Of a DNA stretch of 64,000 nt, positions 40,730-48,707 are shown in pieces. This stretch comes from Citrobacter portucalensis (GTDB lineage: Bacteria > Pseudomonadota > Gammaproteobacteria > Enterobacterales > Enterobacteriaceae). The stretch lies in assembly GCF_002042885.1 (NCBI RefSeq), contig NZ_MVFY01000018.1:1-64000 (forward strand), given 5' to 3'. Both the position numbers and the translations under genes were made by a program. The notes beneath the pieces were generated by a model. The model was not told the DNA's origin. It saw only the letters and a program-made list of their open reading frames with translations, and searched no databases. Positions within the stretch are counted from its first letter, which is position 1; the number at the start of each line of letters is the position of its first letter.

Positions 40730-41630
40730 CAGAGCCCCCTATCGCAATGTGATAATCACTGCAAAATGACGCCTGAGTCTTATCAAGCACAATGTCAGCG
40801 ACCGGCGCGGAAAGTTCGACACGCTGGATCCCTTCAACATGCAGTGCGGCATAAATGGCCGAGAGCCGAATGTCCCGCCCGAGCCGGTGCTGCGCGCTGA
40901 TATAGGCTTTTAGTTTCGCTTCAGCCGCCGCCCGGATGGGCTCACTTTCCGGCCCCGGATAGATAAAAATCGTTGCCCGAATCTGGTAATCAACAATCTC
41001 AGCTGACTGAACTGTCACACGGTCAGCAACCGGTCTGACGTTCTCATCATTAAGTGCATTACGCACGACTGTCAGGAGTTCATCGGATGCGGCACCATTA
41101 TCATGTCGGGAGAGCACCGAAATCGTCACACAGGCTGGCGACGGGCTGATAACTGAAATATCCGCGACTCGCCCGTCAGCGCTGCGACCATGAAATTCAT
41201 AGGCACCCGTTGAGCCCGCCACACTCATCCCCTCAAAAGCCTGCTGGATGCGAAGACGAAAATCAGAGTCTGATTCCATCACCGCCGCCACCGGGGGAAT
41301 TGCCGATTTATCAGCCGGTGTGATAACCAGCCGTTCGACGTTGAAGTTTGCGCCGATGACGTCAAGGTCGTTGCCCTCTGCGTAAGCCAGCGTGACCGCC
41401 TTTGCCGCATTATTTACACGCTGACGCCAGATAACCTCCCGATAGGCGTTTTCTTCCAGGTACTTCACCACCGGCTCAGACTCGAGGGCGAGCGTCCGGG
41501 CAATGGCGTCCTGTTGGTCTTCAGGATAAAGAGACACGAATGTCGCCTTACGCTCAGCAAGGATGGTTTCAAAATCCAGCGTTTCCACAACGTCAGGTGC
41601 GGGGAGCTGGCTCAGGTCGATGGTTGCCAT
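40722..41630 (-). CDS. J: Baseplate wedge protein gpJ
   Basis: The 302-residue product matches P2 gpJ and the T4 gp6-like family (ATIDLSQLPAPDVVETLDFETILAERKATFVSLYPEDQQ). It forms the baseplate wedge with gpI and gpW. It lies 4 bases after W and overlaps I. Confidence 0.94.
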   Translation of the reverse strand: MATIDLSQLPAPDVVETLDFETILAERKATFVSLYPEDQQDAIARTLALESEPVVKYLEENAYREVIWRQRVNNAAKAVTLAYAEGNDLDVIGANFNVERLVITPADKSAIPPVAAVMESDSDFRLRIQQAFEGMSVAGSTGAYEFHGRSADGRVADISVISPSPACVTISVLSRHDNGAASDELLTVVRNALNDENVRPVADRVTVQSAEIVDYQIRATIFIYPGPESEPIRAAAEAKLKAYISAQHRLGRDIRLSAIYAALHVEGIQRVELSAPVADIVLDKTQASFCSDYHIAIGGSDE

Positions 41631-41634
41631 AAAT

Positions 41635-41982
41635 TCAACTCACAGGGATAGTCAGTGACAGGGTTTTGCCGGTGTCCCGGGTCTCGCCGGTCAGTTCAAC
41701 AATCATCTGACCGTTAAACTGACGTTCTACCGTCAACGAGCTGATGCTGATGCGCGGCTCCCACTTCAGCAGCGCCATATAACAGGCGCACATAATTTGC
41801 AGCCTCAGCGCGTCGGTCTGCGGCATATCAATCAGGGAGAACAACAGCGAGCCATAATCGCGGCGCATCACGCGAGAGCCGACCGGCGTTCGCAAAATAT
41901 CGCCACAGCTCTGACGGATATGATCGGCGTCAGTGATGGTGCGCCCGGTCTCTCTGTTCATACCGATATATCGGGTCGTCAT
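41635..41982 (-). CDS. W: Baseplate protein gpW (T4 gp25-like)
   Basis: The 115-residue product has the gp25-like lysozyme-fold motif (IRQSCGDILRTPVGSRVMRRDYGSLLFSLIDMP) found in sheath-anchoring wedge proteins. It overlaps the end of V by 4 bases, which implies coupling. Confidence 0.94.
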   Translation of the reverse strand: MTTRYIGMNRETGRTITDADHIRQSCGDILRTPVGSRVMRRDYGSLLFSLIDMPQTDALRLQIMCACYMALLKWEPRISISSLTVERQFNGQMIVELTGETRDTGKTLSLTIPVS

Positions 41983-42620
41983 TTCGTGTCCTCCGTCCAG
42001 GCTCCACCTCTTTGCACACCGCCGTGACCGTGGTCGTCGACCTGCACGCCGTTTGATTTAAATGTACCGTCGGTGTGTTCGATGTTTCCGCGCATGGTGC
42101 CACCTTGTTGTACCTCAAGCGTCGTCGTCGTCAGTTTGTTGGTGCAGACGACTTCCGGGGTGTCGAGGGTAATGCGGGTCTCGGCTTTCACCGTCACCAG
42201 CGGTACCGTCGCGGTGATGGAATCCGACGCCGTAACGTCTGCGGTTTTAATACCGCTCACAGTCAGCGCGCCGGTCTCCGGTTCGTACTCGATAACAGCC
42301 CCGTCAGGAAAGGTGATGTGAAAAGCATCAGCCGACGCCGACGGCGCGGGGTGGTCATCAGAGAAAATACCGGGCAGCACAAAAGCGGTGTCGAGCTCAC
42401 CACCGACGGCCAACAGTAAAACCTGCTCACCCACAGACGGAGCCCACCAGACACGTGAGCGACCGGCGCGCGTGGTCAGCCACTGAAGCCAGTCGGTAAC
42501 AATGCCGCCAGTCTGGACGCGACAGCGCCCGTCATCGAGGTCGACTTCGACGACGACGCCGGTGCGGATCATGTTGCGAAGAAGGCGTGAAATTTCTTGT
42601 ATGCGTGATAATGTTGTCAT
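41979..42620 (-). CDS. V: Baseplate central spike protein gpV
   Basis: The product of about 213 residues has an OB-fold N-terminal part (MIRTGVVVEVDLDDGRCRVQTGG) and a beta-helical spike with repeated TLEV/TMRGNIEHTDG elements. Near the end is VDDHGHGGVQ, an HxH that could coordinate the tip metal as in P2 V. The start at 42620 (MTTLSRIQEISRLLRNM) follows P2. It is the first gene of the V-W-J-I-H late operon. Confidence 0.93.
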   Translation of the reverse strand: MTTLSRIQEISRLLRNMIRTGVVVEVDLDDGRCRVQTGGIVTDWLQWLTTRAGRSRVWWAPSVGEQVLLLAVGGELDTAFVLPGIFSDDHPAPSASADAFHITFPDGAVIEYEPETGALTVSGIKTADVTASDSITATVPLVTVKAETRITLDTPEVVCTNKLTTTTLEVQQGGTMRGNIEHTDGTFKSNGVQVDDHGHGGVQRGGAWTEDTK

Positions 42621-42667
42621 AGACGTTAGAATGCTAAATTTACCTACGAATGCCAAAGGCTAGGGGC

Positions 42668-42685
42668 TGTACCTTCGCTAGCACA
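42668..42685 (-). promoter_or_regulatory. Candidate Ogr-binding site of the V late promoter
   Basis: The palindrome TGT-N12-ACA lies here with the half-site AGTTGT on the minus strand. Its centre is about 56 bases before the V start. P2-type late promoters carry such a site centred at about -55, so transcription may start almost at the V ATG. Confidence 0.5.
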
Positions 42686-42735
42686 ACTTGTAGGCGGTTT
42701 TTATCGATATAAGTCTAAAAAAATGGATACAAAAA

Positions 42736-43812
42736 ATGGGAAACTCCAAACGCATTGCTTTTAGAATAGTTATTACGCTCAACAACAACTCAGCAACCGT
42801 CGTACCTGAATGTCATAATTTAAAATATAAGTTCTCCAGAAATCACACTGACAAACTAGAGATCACTGGAGATACCATCACAATATCCGGTAGCCGTTCT
42901 GGAAAGCCTAACTTCGATGAAATATTCACCAATAACCAAAGCGAGGTTTATTTTCAGGTAATTAAATCATATATTTATTACTGCGTCGCGAATGGCAACA
43001 TATTTAAAATATTGAAAATAGAATGTCATAATAACGACGACAGCATCGAGAAAGTATACTCTGGTGATGAGATACGAAATCTCAACGTGTCAAACAACGC
43101 ACCAAATATAAGAAAGATAAACAAGGCAAAAGTGGCAATAATTTTTGAGGCCACGCCTGAAAGTAATAAATACCTGTACGCTATGAGTACATTAATCCGT
43201 TCACTTTGTAGTGACGACAATAACGACATTTTCGAAAAGATATGGAAGTCCTATAACTCAATTTACCGAGTCATCAGCAATGAAAAGCAAGAGGCTGAAT
43301 GTCTTAATGAAATGGGGAGGAAGATAATAAGCAACCCTGCAAACTACCCTCTTTCTGTAAATGCCGTTCAAGCCATTTCGGGTAATGATATATCGAATTC
43401 CACTCGGTGGCGGAGGATGTTAGAGAATAAATTTATCATACGAGGAAATAAAAAAACTCGAGAAAATAATTTCTCTACCTTCCTTACTCAATATCAAGAC
43501 TTTCGATTAAATGAAGTGTCTCAGAGGAACGTTGATATTGAAAAAAACTTTTGGACCGACTCCAACCTAAAAACCACAACAATAAATGATATTGCAAATA
43601 AAATAAATAACAACCAAAGAAATGATGCCGAAGTAGTTGATGCAATTTGTAATCATTACGCCTACTTCCTTAGAAACAAAAACCTGCATGGAGATCAAAC
43701 AGATCATTCTTTCAGGTTCATACCCTATAACAAAGAAGAGAAAACATTAAAATTCACCTCGAATATTTTGTTTTTACTGGTGTGCGACCTGATAAATAGC
43801 CACACACTCTAG
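42736..43812 (+). CDS. AT-rich cargo gene with HEPN-like motif, possible anti-phage effector
   Basis: This 358-residue protein is not part of the P2 core. It lies on the opposite strand between V and S, where P2 has fun(Z). Its codons are AT-rich, rich in Asn, Lys and Ile, unlike the neighbours. Near the C-terminus it has LRNKNLHGDQ, with R313 and H318 forming an R-x4-H motif, preceded by a helix (VVDAICNHYAYF) and followed by a hydrophobic one (ILFLLVCDLIN). This is the catalytic layout of HEPN RNases. The N-terminal part (about 1-120) is beta-rich and may sense a trigger. A family name cannot be given. Confidence 0.85.
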   Translation: MGNSKRIAFRIVITLNNNSATVVPECHNLKYKFSRNHTDKLEITGDTITISGSRSGKPNFDEIFTNNQSEVYFQVIKSYIYYCVANGNIFKILKIECHNNDDSIEKVYSGDEIRNLNVSNNAPNIRKINKAKVAIIFEATPESNKYLYAMSTLIRSLCSDDNNDIFEKIWKSYNSIYRVISNEKQEAECLNEMGRKIISNPANYPLSVNAVQAISGNDISNSTRWRRMLENKFIIRGNKKTRENNFSTFLTQYQDFRLNEVSQRNVDIEKNFWTDSNLKTTTINDIANKINNNQRNDAEVVDAICNHYAYFLRNKNLHGDQTDHSFRFIPYNKEEKTLKFTSNILFLLVCDLINSHTL

Positions 43813-43826
43813 ACAAGTTAAATTGA

Positions 43827-44276
43827 TTAGATATCGAAGCCCTTGGCTATTATAACTTCAATAATAGCCAAGTCGTCACTTTGGAAACCTAACAATGGTC
43901 GGGCGTCGTACTGCACCTGCGCACTGTTTCGCCCAGGCTTATCCTTGAGACCGTGCTGATGCACATTCGCCATTCGTTGTACCTTGCCGGTAAATTCCAC
44001 GACCGCCGAGTCATTCCCCGCCGTGGCTTTCATAAAACGACTGGTACGGAGTTTGGCGAACATTTCCCGCTTAACCCAGCCTTTTTTGGCTTTTACCGGC
44101 TGGCGTTTTCGGGCGGCGTAAGGTGTCCCGTCCGGTGCTTTCTGCGTTTTAATCCGGCGCTGTTGACGGGCTCGCAGGGTCTTCGCGATATCTGCGGCCA
44201 TTCTGCGACGGGCGGCAGGAGACAGCGCCGCTATCAGCCCCGCGAGCTTATCGTCAAAGGGTTTAAAGTCATTCAT
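43827..44276 (-). CDS. S: Tail completion protein gpS
   Basis: The 149-residue product (FKPFDDKLAGLIAALSPAARRRMAADIAKTLRARQQRRI) matches P2 gpS, a tail completion protein of the virion morphogenesis family. It overlaps gene R by 8 bases and ends 14 bases from the cargo gene. Confidence 0.93.
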   Translation of the reverse strand: MNDFKPFDDKLAGLIAALSPAARRRMAADIAKTLRARQQRRIKTQKAPDGTPYAARKRQPVKAKKGWVKREMFAKLRTSRFMKATAGNDSAVVEFTGKVQRMANVHQHGLKDKPGRNSAQVQYDARPLLGFQSDDLAIIEVIIAKGFDI

Positions 44277-44730
44277 GCAATCGACTCACGAGCTCACCGT
44301 TAACATACAGCTCAACTGGCCGGGTAACGGGTTCCGGCGGCTGCGGCTCTTCTGCCTGTTCGACGTGGAGCTTATCCCCCTGCTCTTTAACGAGGGTGCG
44401 CTCGGTCAGCATAAGGCTGATACTGATATCGGTGCTGTCGTTGATATCGGCAAAATAGGTGAATCCCTTTTTACGCCCTTCATCGGTCGTCATAATGTCA
44501 GCCTGATGGATGCGCAACCACGCCTGAATCGGGACGAGTAACAGCTCGATATCATCCGTGAAATCGGTCACCACCACATTCAGCGTGTACCGGTTCTCAA
44601 ACGACAGCGACGTCGCCAGCGTCGAGGCAAGATTCCCGTTGTCGATAAAGACACGCATCATATCGGGGTTTCGTGCAAGCACCGGCACGGCATCAGTTAA
44701 GGCTTTTCGCAGACTCTTCGGCTTGTACAT
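44269..44730 (-). CDS. R: Tail completion protein gpR
   Basis: The 153-residue product (MYKPKSLRKALTDAVPVLARNPDMMRVFIDNGNLASTLA) matches P2 gpR, needed for a stable tail terminus. It overlaps the end of lysC and the start of S, in a chain of coupled late genes. Confidence 0.93.
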   Translation of the reverse strand: MYKPKSLRKALTDAVPVLARNPDMMRVFIDNGNLASTLATSLSFENRYTLNVVVTDFTDDIELLLVPIQAWLRIHQADIMTTDEGRKKGFTYFADINDSTDISISLMLTERTLVKEQGDKLHVEQAEEPQPPEPVTRPVELYVNGELVSRLHE

Positions 44731-44983
44731 CGATTTTATCCTGACAGTTTTTCACGGTTCTGACCTGTAGCGCACAGCGCTCGAGGGCGCTTTCGAGCTG
44801 GCGTATATCCGCGCTCAGGTCACCATTGGTGGTCGGGTCACTTCCCGGCATCGGGCAAAGACTGACCCTCGGGCATGCGTTGTAAACAATCACCGGCGTC
44901 GGCACAGGCGGCGCGCTGGTGCAACCGGCGCACAGCATCAGGTAAATCAGCGCTATACCAGCGGCGAAGCTGTTCATTTTCAT
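44693..44983 (-). CDS. lysC: Outer-membrane spanin lipoprotein LysC
   Basis: The 96-residue product starts MKMNSFAAGIALIYLMLCAGCTS, a lipoprotein signal with Cys at residue 19, followed by a Pro-rich stretch. It is the o-spanin, the P2 counterpart of Rz1. About half of it lies inside lysB in another frame. The start at 44983 gives the P2 length; longer in-frame versions lack a signal at the N-terminus. Confidence 0.88.
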   Translation of the reverse strand: MKMNSFAAGIALIYLMLCAGCTSAPPVPTPVIVYNACPRVSLCPMPGSDPTTNGDLSADIRQLESALERCALQVRTVKNCQDKIDVQAEESAKSLN

Positions 44984-45251
44984 TGAGTAACCTCGTAATG
45001 GTCTGTTCCCGGCGTTGCGCCCGCGCTCCGGCATCGATGAGCTCACCGCGCAGTAAGACCTGAGCGGTCTCATTTTCCCCACGGACACGGGAGGCCGTTT
45101 TAAGCTGGCTTTTCAGCATGGTAATCAGCGTTTTTTGTTCACCTGCGACCTTGTTCGCCCGCTCAAAGGAGCGGGTCAGCGTGGTGTTTTCGTGGCGCAT
45201 CCAGAGCAGCCCGGCCACCGCCAGCACTAACAACACGACTATCGTTTTCAT
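44838..45251 (-). CDS. lysB: Inner-membrane spanin LysB
   Basis: The 137-residue protein has an N-terminal membrane span (TIVVLLVLAVAGLLWM) and a periplasmic coiled coil (FERANKVAGEQKTLITMLKSQL onwards). It is the i-spanin that with LysC fuses inner and outer membranes during lysis. It overlaps the endolysin by 4 bases and contains the lysC start. Confidence 0.9.
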   Translation of the reverse strand: MKTIVVLLVLAVAGLLWMRHENTTLTRSFERANKVAGEQKTLITMLKSQLKTASRVRGENETAQVLLRGELIDAGARAQRREQTITRLLNENEQLRRWYSADLPDAVRRLHQRAACADAGDCLQRMPEGQSLPDAGK

Positions 45252-45757
45252 TTCGCCCCCTTCAGGCAGTAGGCGCGCTCGCGAAAGCGGCGATTTTCGA
45301 GCCCGGTATTACGCTCACCATTCACAAACACCCAGCGGGTGAGCTGGTCACAGGCTTGCCACCATTGCCGGTGTTTCAGGTGATACACCAGCGTTGAGCG
45401 ACAGGCCGCGCCGGTACCGACGTTAAAAGCGAAGCTGACCAGCGCGTCATAGACGGCGGGTGGCATTTCAACAGGCACACAGACCGAGAGTCGTTTCTCG
45501 ACGTTCAGCACATCAGCGACCAGATTCGCGGCGGCTTCCTTCTCGGTGATATCCCGTTTCGGTACCACCCCGGCAGTATGGCCGATGCCTGACGTCCACA
45601 CGCCCGCGCTGCACTGATAAGGGCGCAACCGGCAACCCTCGAGGTCGGCAATCAGCGCGAGCCCCTCCGGCGAGGTGTGAAGCAAACGAAAATCAGGTAC
45701 CAGTGCCGCCAGCGCCAGCACGACGGCCACACTGCAACGTTTAACGAATGAGCCCAC
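45248..45757 (-). CDS. Signal-anchor-release (SAR) endolysin, lysozyme family GH24
   Basis: The 169-residue enzyme replaces the unrelated P2 gpK. Residues 8-21 are weakly hydrophobic (CSVAVVLALAALVP), a signal-anchor-release segment. The catalytic pattern E40-x8-C49-x5-T55 (LEGCRLRPYQCSAGVWTSGIGHT region) matches phage 21-type muralytic enzymes, with Cys in place of Asp. GTG at 45757 was chosen because AAGGGGG lies 6 bases upstream. A longer version is out of place over the holin gene. Confidence 0.88.
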   Translation of the reverse strand: MGSFVKRCSVAVVLALAALVPDFRLLHTSPEGLALIADLEGCRLRPYQCSAGVWTSGIGHTAGVVPKRDITEKEAAANLVADVLNVEKRLSVCVPVEMPPAVYDALVSFAFNVGTGAACRSTLVYHLKHRQWWQACDQLTRWVFVNGERNTGLENRRFRERAYCLKGAK

Positions 45758-45962
45758 GAATAACCCCCTTATCAATCCCCATCGAGACGAGATAGCGGTA
45801 TTTCTTTCGCTGGTACCAGAAGTTAACCAGCGCGGTAAAAATGGCGCAGCTTCCCCCGACATAAAGCGCGAGCCGTTCCGGTGTCTGCGTACCGAAATAC
45901 GCCAGCACCACTGACAGCCAGTAGGTCAGAAAGGTTGTGATTTTATCCACAGTCAGTCCCAT
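45741..45962 (-). CDS. Holin
   Basis: The 73-residue protein has two hydrophobic segments (FLTYWLSVVLAYFGT and LALYVGGSCAIFTALVNFWY) and a basic C-terminus (QRKKYRYLV). It fits a small class II holin, probably a pinholin, since the partner is a SAR endolysin. It overlaps the endolysin by 17 bases and gene X by 10, in the position of P2 gene Y. Confidence 0.87.
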   Translation of the reverse strand: MGLTVDKITTFLTYWLSVVLAYFGTQTPERLALYVGGSCAIFTALVNFWYQRKKYRYLVSMGIDKGVIRGLIR

Positions 45963-46156
45963 AAATTCACGGTCTCCGATACCGGTGCGGCGTCGACTTC
46001 AGGCAGACTGACCGCCGTGCCATGTGGCAGGACGACACCCAGCTCAGCGAGCCCCGGATTAGCCAGCAATACAGCCTCGACCACACCTTCAGTGCGCCCG
46101 TAATGGCGCTTACATAACGTGTCGAGCGTGTCGCCCTGATGCGCGATGACGTTCAT
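45953..46156 (-). CDS. X: Tail protein gpX
   Basis: The 67-residue product (MNVIAHQGDTLDTLCKRHYGRTEGVVEAVLLANPGLAELG) equals P2 gpX in length and resembles a LysM domain. It is needed for tail assembly. Its start overlaps the stop of L. Confidence 0.94.
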   Translation of the reverse strand: MNVIAHQGDTLDTLCKRHYGRTEGVVEAVLLANPGLAELGVVLPHGTAVSLPEVDAAPVSETVNLWD

Positions 46157-46656
46157 CAGATTTGCCCCACGATGCAGCGCGCTTTGTCCTGGATACGGGC
46201 AACCGACCAGCGCATGTCACGCCACATTTCATCGATGGTGTCATCGATGCTGTCGGCCTTTTTGTCACCTTTGGCGCTGGCATCAACGCCCCGGTAACGC
46301 TCGTACAGCGTCGCGGTCGTCATCGAGCAAACAGCGTTGAAGTAGTGAAAAACCCGCACACTTTCGCCGTCGAGCTCATCCGTCGGCACATCCTCGAGGC
46401 GCTGATAACCGGCGGCGAGCTGAAGGTCGCGCCAGTCGGTTAACTCGGCATTGGTCTCGGCCATCGCGGTTTTAATCGCCCGGCGCAGACGCACCGGCGT
46501 CACGGTCTGCTCGAGGCGCATTTCTTCGCGCATACGCTTCGGATCAACATCCGGGAAAAAGGCCGTGTTTTTAATCACCGGCTCGTCGACCGGCACCGGC
46601 GGGATGACCATCTGGTCGCGCTGTTGCGCCGGGTTATTCATCACAATCATGGTCAT
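46156..46656 (-). CDS. L: Head completion protein gpL
   Basis: The 166-residue product (PVIKNTAFFPDVDPKRMREEMRLEQTVTPVRLRRAIKTAMAETNAEL) matches P2 gpL, which stabilises DNA-filled heads. The C-terminus (SIDDTIDEMWRDMRWSVARIQDKARCIVGQI) is strongly conserved. It overlaps X by one base. Confidence 0.95.
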   Translation of the reverse strand: MTMIVMNNPAQQRDQMVIPPVPVDEPVIKNTAFFPDVDPKRMREEMRLEQTVTPVRLRRAIKTAMAETNAELTDWRDLQLAAGYQRLEDVPTDELDGESVRVFHYFNAVCSMTTATLYERYRGVDASAKGDKKADSIDDTIDEMWRDMRWSVARIQDKARCIVGQI

Positions 46657-46753
46657 GAGTACCTCAGTAAATAGGTGGGCGGTGGACGCCGGTCGCAGTT
46701 ACGGTGAATCACCGACATTGACCAGCGTGCCGCCCGGCGCGGGGCGCGTTCTG

Positions 46754-47512
46754 TTAACCGGCGACTTTCTTCGGGCGTCCCCGCCCTCGTTTCACCGGTG
46801 AATCTTGTTTTTTCGCGGGTGCTTTTTTCGCGGCTTTCGGCGCCGTTTTTTTGACGACGACCGGTTTCGGGCTCAGCTCACGAGTGAGGGTCTCAATGTC
46901 CTTTCTTACCCCGGCGTTGGTGTCGAGCTGTAAGGCGCGTTGCAGGTGCACCAGCGCATCAGGAAGCTGACCGGCATCACGCAGGGTCAGACCGGTGACC
47001 TTATGCAGCCGGGCGCGCACTTCGTCAGGCATATCGGCGGCATCGGTCAGCCCGATGACCTCAAGCAGTTGCGCAGCGTCGACCGGCTCACCGGCAATAC
47101 GGGCGCGGGTTGCCGCGAGTGCGACCTCTTCGGCCAGCATGTATGGGGTGGTGCGGGAATGATTTTCCGGCATCGACAGACCGAAACGCAGCGCATAGCG
47201 CGCAATCTCAATCGCGCCGGTGATATCCCCCGCATCAAGACGCCAGAGCATCACCGTCATCAGAATGTCATCCTGTGCGCCGGTGCCGCTTTCCAGTACG
47301 CCAGCGACCCACGGCAGGTACAGCGGGAGTAATTCGCGTTTTTTATCCGCTTTGCGTTCTTTAGAACGAATTGCTGATAGCGTCCGGCGGTCTGCGGCCA
47401 GCTTGACGAGCATTTGCTCGTAAGGTGAGGCATGACGCAGCGGGGCGTTATCCCGCTGCGATGCCCTGATAGCCGAGACCCGCATCGCATGACGCTGTGC
47501 GGGGGTTGCCAT
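46754..47512 (-). CDS. M: Terminase small subunit gpM
   Basis: The 252-residue product starts MATPAQRHAMRVSAIRASQRDNAPLRH and matches P2 gpM, the nuclease subunit that cuts cos with gpP. The C-terminus is very Lys/Pro-rich (KKTAPKAAKKAPAKKQDSPVKRGRGRPKKVAG) with an AT-hook-like GRGRPKK. It follows N by 3 bases. Confidence 0.94.
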   Translation of the reverse strand: MATPAQRHAMRVSAIRASQRDNAPLRHASPYEQMLVKLAADRRTLSAIRSKERKADKKRELLPLYLPWVAGVLESGTGAQDDILMTVMLWRLDAGDITGAIEIARYALRFGLSMPENHSRTTPYMLAEEVALAATRARIAGEPVDAAQLLEVIGLTDAADMPDEVRARLHKVTGLTLRDAGQLPDALVHLQRALQLDTNAGVRKDIETLTRELSPKPVVVKKTAPKAAKKAPAKKQDSPVKRGRGRPKKVAG

Positions 47513-47515
47513 CGG

Positions 47516-48676
47516 TTATGCCTCCTTGCCGTCAGTTGTGCCGGTTTCAGCCGGTGCGCTGCCTGTCAGAGACTGCATCGCTTTGACCATTGCCGCCGCG
47601 AAGACTTCCGCGCTCACTGGTTCCGAGGTGGCGGGTTCTTCCGGTTCGAGGATCTCGATATTTTCAATCAGGCAACCGGCCTCGTAGTCCTCGATAACGA
47701 AATCGACTTTGACCTGTTCGTAGTTTTCCACCTGGTCGAGTTTCGGATTTTCGACGATGTGGCGGCGGTGACCGTCCTCGTACAGATAAATCGAAATGTT
47801 ATCCAGCGTGGTGATGAAAACGCTGTTTGCCGGGAAGAATGGCGCGCGCACCGCCTGAAGCTGGCCGATGGTTTTCTGGCTGATAATCAGCTCACCGGCG
47901 AGCTGTTCGCTGTTTGCCTGGAACTTGTTAATCATCGGGAAGTATTTGTCGGTCAGGATACGGCGACCACAGATGACAACCATTTCCGGGTTCTCGCGGT
48001 GAATTTCCGCGACCAGCGACTCGAAAGCATCCATGACCAGCGCGTCGAGGTTGGCGTAATGCCCCCCTTTACCTACTTTGATTGTGTTCGAAATCACGGT
48101 ACCGTCAGCGTCGGTGATGCTGGACATCACACGCTCAGGCGCGTCGTTGCGGTATTTCTGCAACCAGCCGACAGCCACATCCTGAAGTAACGGGTTTTTG
48201 CTACGGTCAGACGTCGCCGCCCGGCTCACGCCGTTAAAGCCGATGGTGATGTAATCCAGCGCCTGACGCTTGATGATGGCGTTACGGATCCGAATCTGGA
48301 AATCCTGAAAACGCGCCCACAGGTCGAGCTTGTTGTACTTCAGGTGATAGTCGAAGTTCACCGGATGACAGAAATAGCGGTACGCATCCATTTTCGCGAA
48401 ATCAGCGGTCTTACGCTCGACGCCACCGTCGGTATCAGCGGTGCTGGCAATGGAGCCGGTCACATCGATGCCGACTTTTTCCTCGGTCAGCTCGCCAACC
48501 GTCACCATGTTGATGAGCTTCAGGAAGCTGGACGACTGCTGGATTTTGTCAAACAGGGTCTGCGTCACCGACGGCTCGACGGTGAATTTTTTGTCGAGGT
48601 CGCTGACCTCGATGCCGTTCAGTTCGGCGATACGGCTCAGGTACTGATTGAATTTAAAACGGGTGTCTTTACGCAT
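47516..48676 (-). CDS. N: Major capsid protein gpN
   Basis: The 386-residue protein begins MRKDTRFKFNQYLSRIAELNGIEVSDLDKKFTVEPSVTQTL and matches the P2 capsid precursor, which gpO cleaves near the N-terminus. Compared with P2 gpN it has about 30 extra residues at the C-terminus (PVSAEVFAAAMVKAMQSLTGSAPAETGTTDG). It lies between O and M. Confidence 0.95.
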   Translation of the reverse strand: MRKDTRFKFNQYLSRIAELNGIEVSDLDKKFTVEPSVTQTLFDKIQQSSSFLKLINMVTVGELTEEKVGIDVTGSIASTADTDGGVERKTADFAKMDAYRYFCHPVNFDYHLKYNKLDLWARFQDFQIRIRNAIIKRQALDYITIGFNGVSRAATSDRSKNPLLQDVAVGWLQKYRNDAPERVMSSITDADGTVISNTIKVGKGGHYANLDALVMDAFESLVAEIHRENPEMVVICGRRILTDKYFPMINKFQANSEQLAGELIISQKTIGQLQAVRAPFFPANSVFITTLDNISIYLYEDGHRRHIVENPKLDQVENYEQVKVDFVIEDYEAGCLIENIEILEPEEPATSEPVSAEVFAAAMVKAMQSLTGSAPAETGTTDGKEA

Positions 48677-48707
48677 GGCGTTTCTTTTCCTTCGGGTTTA
48701 TCAGGGG

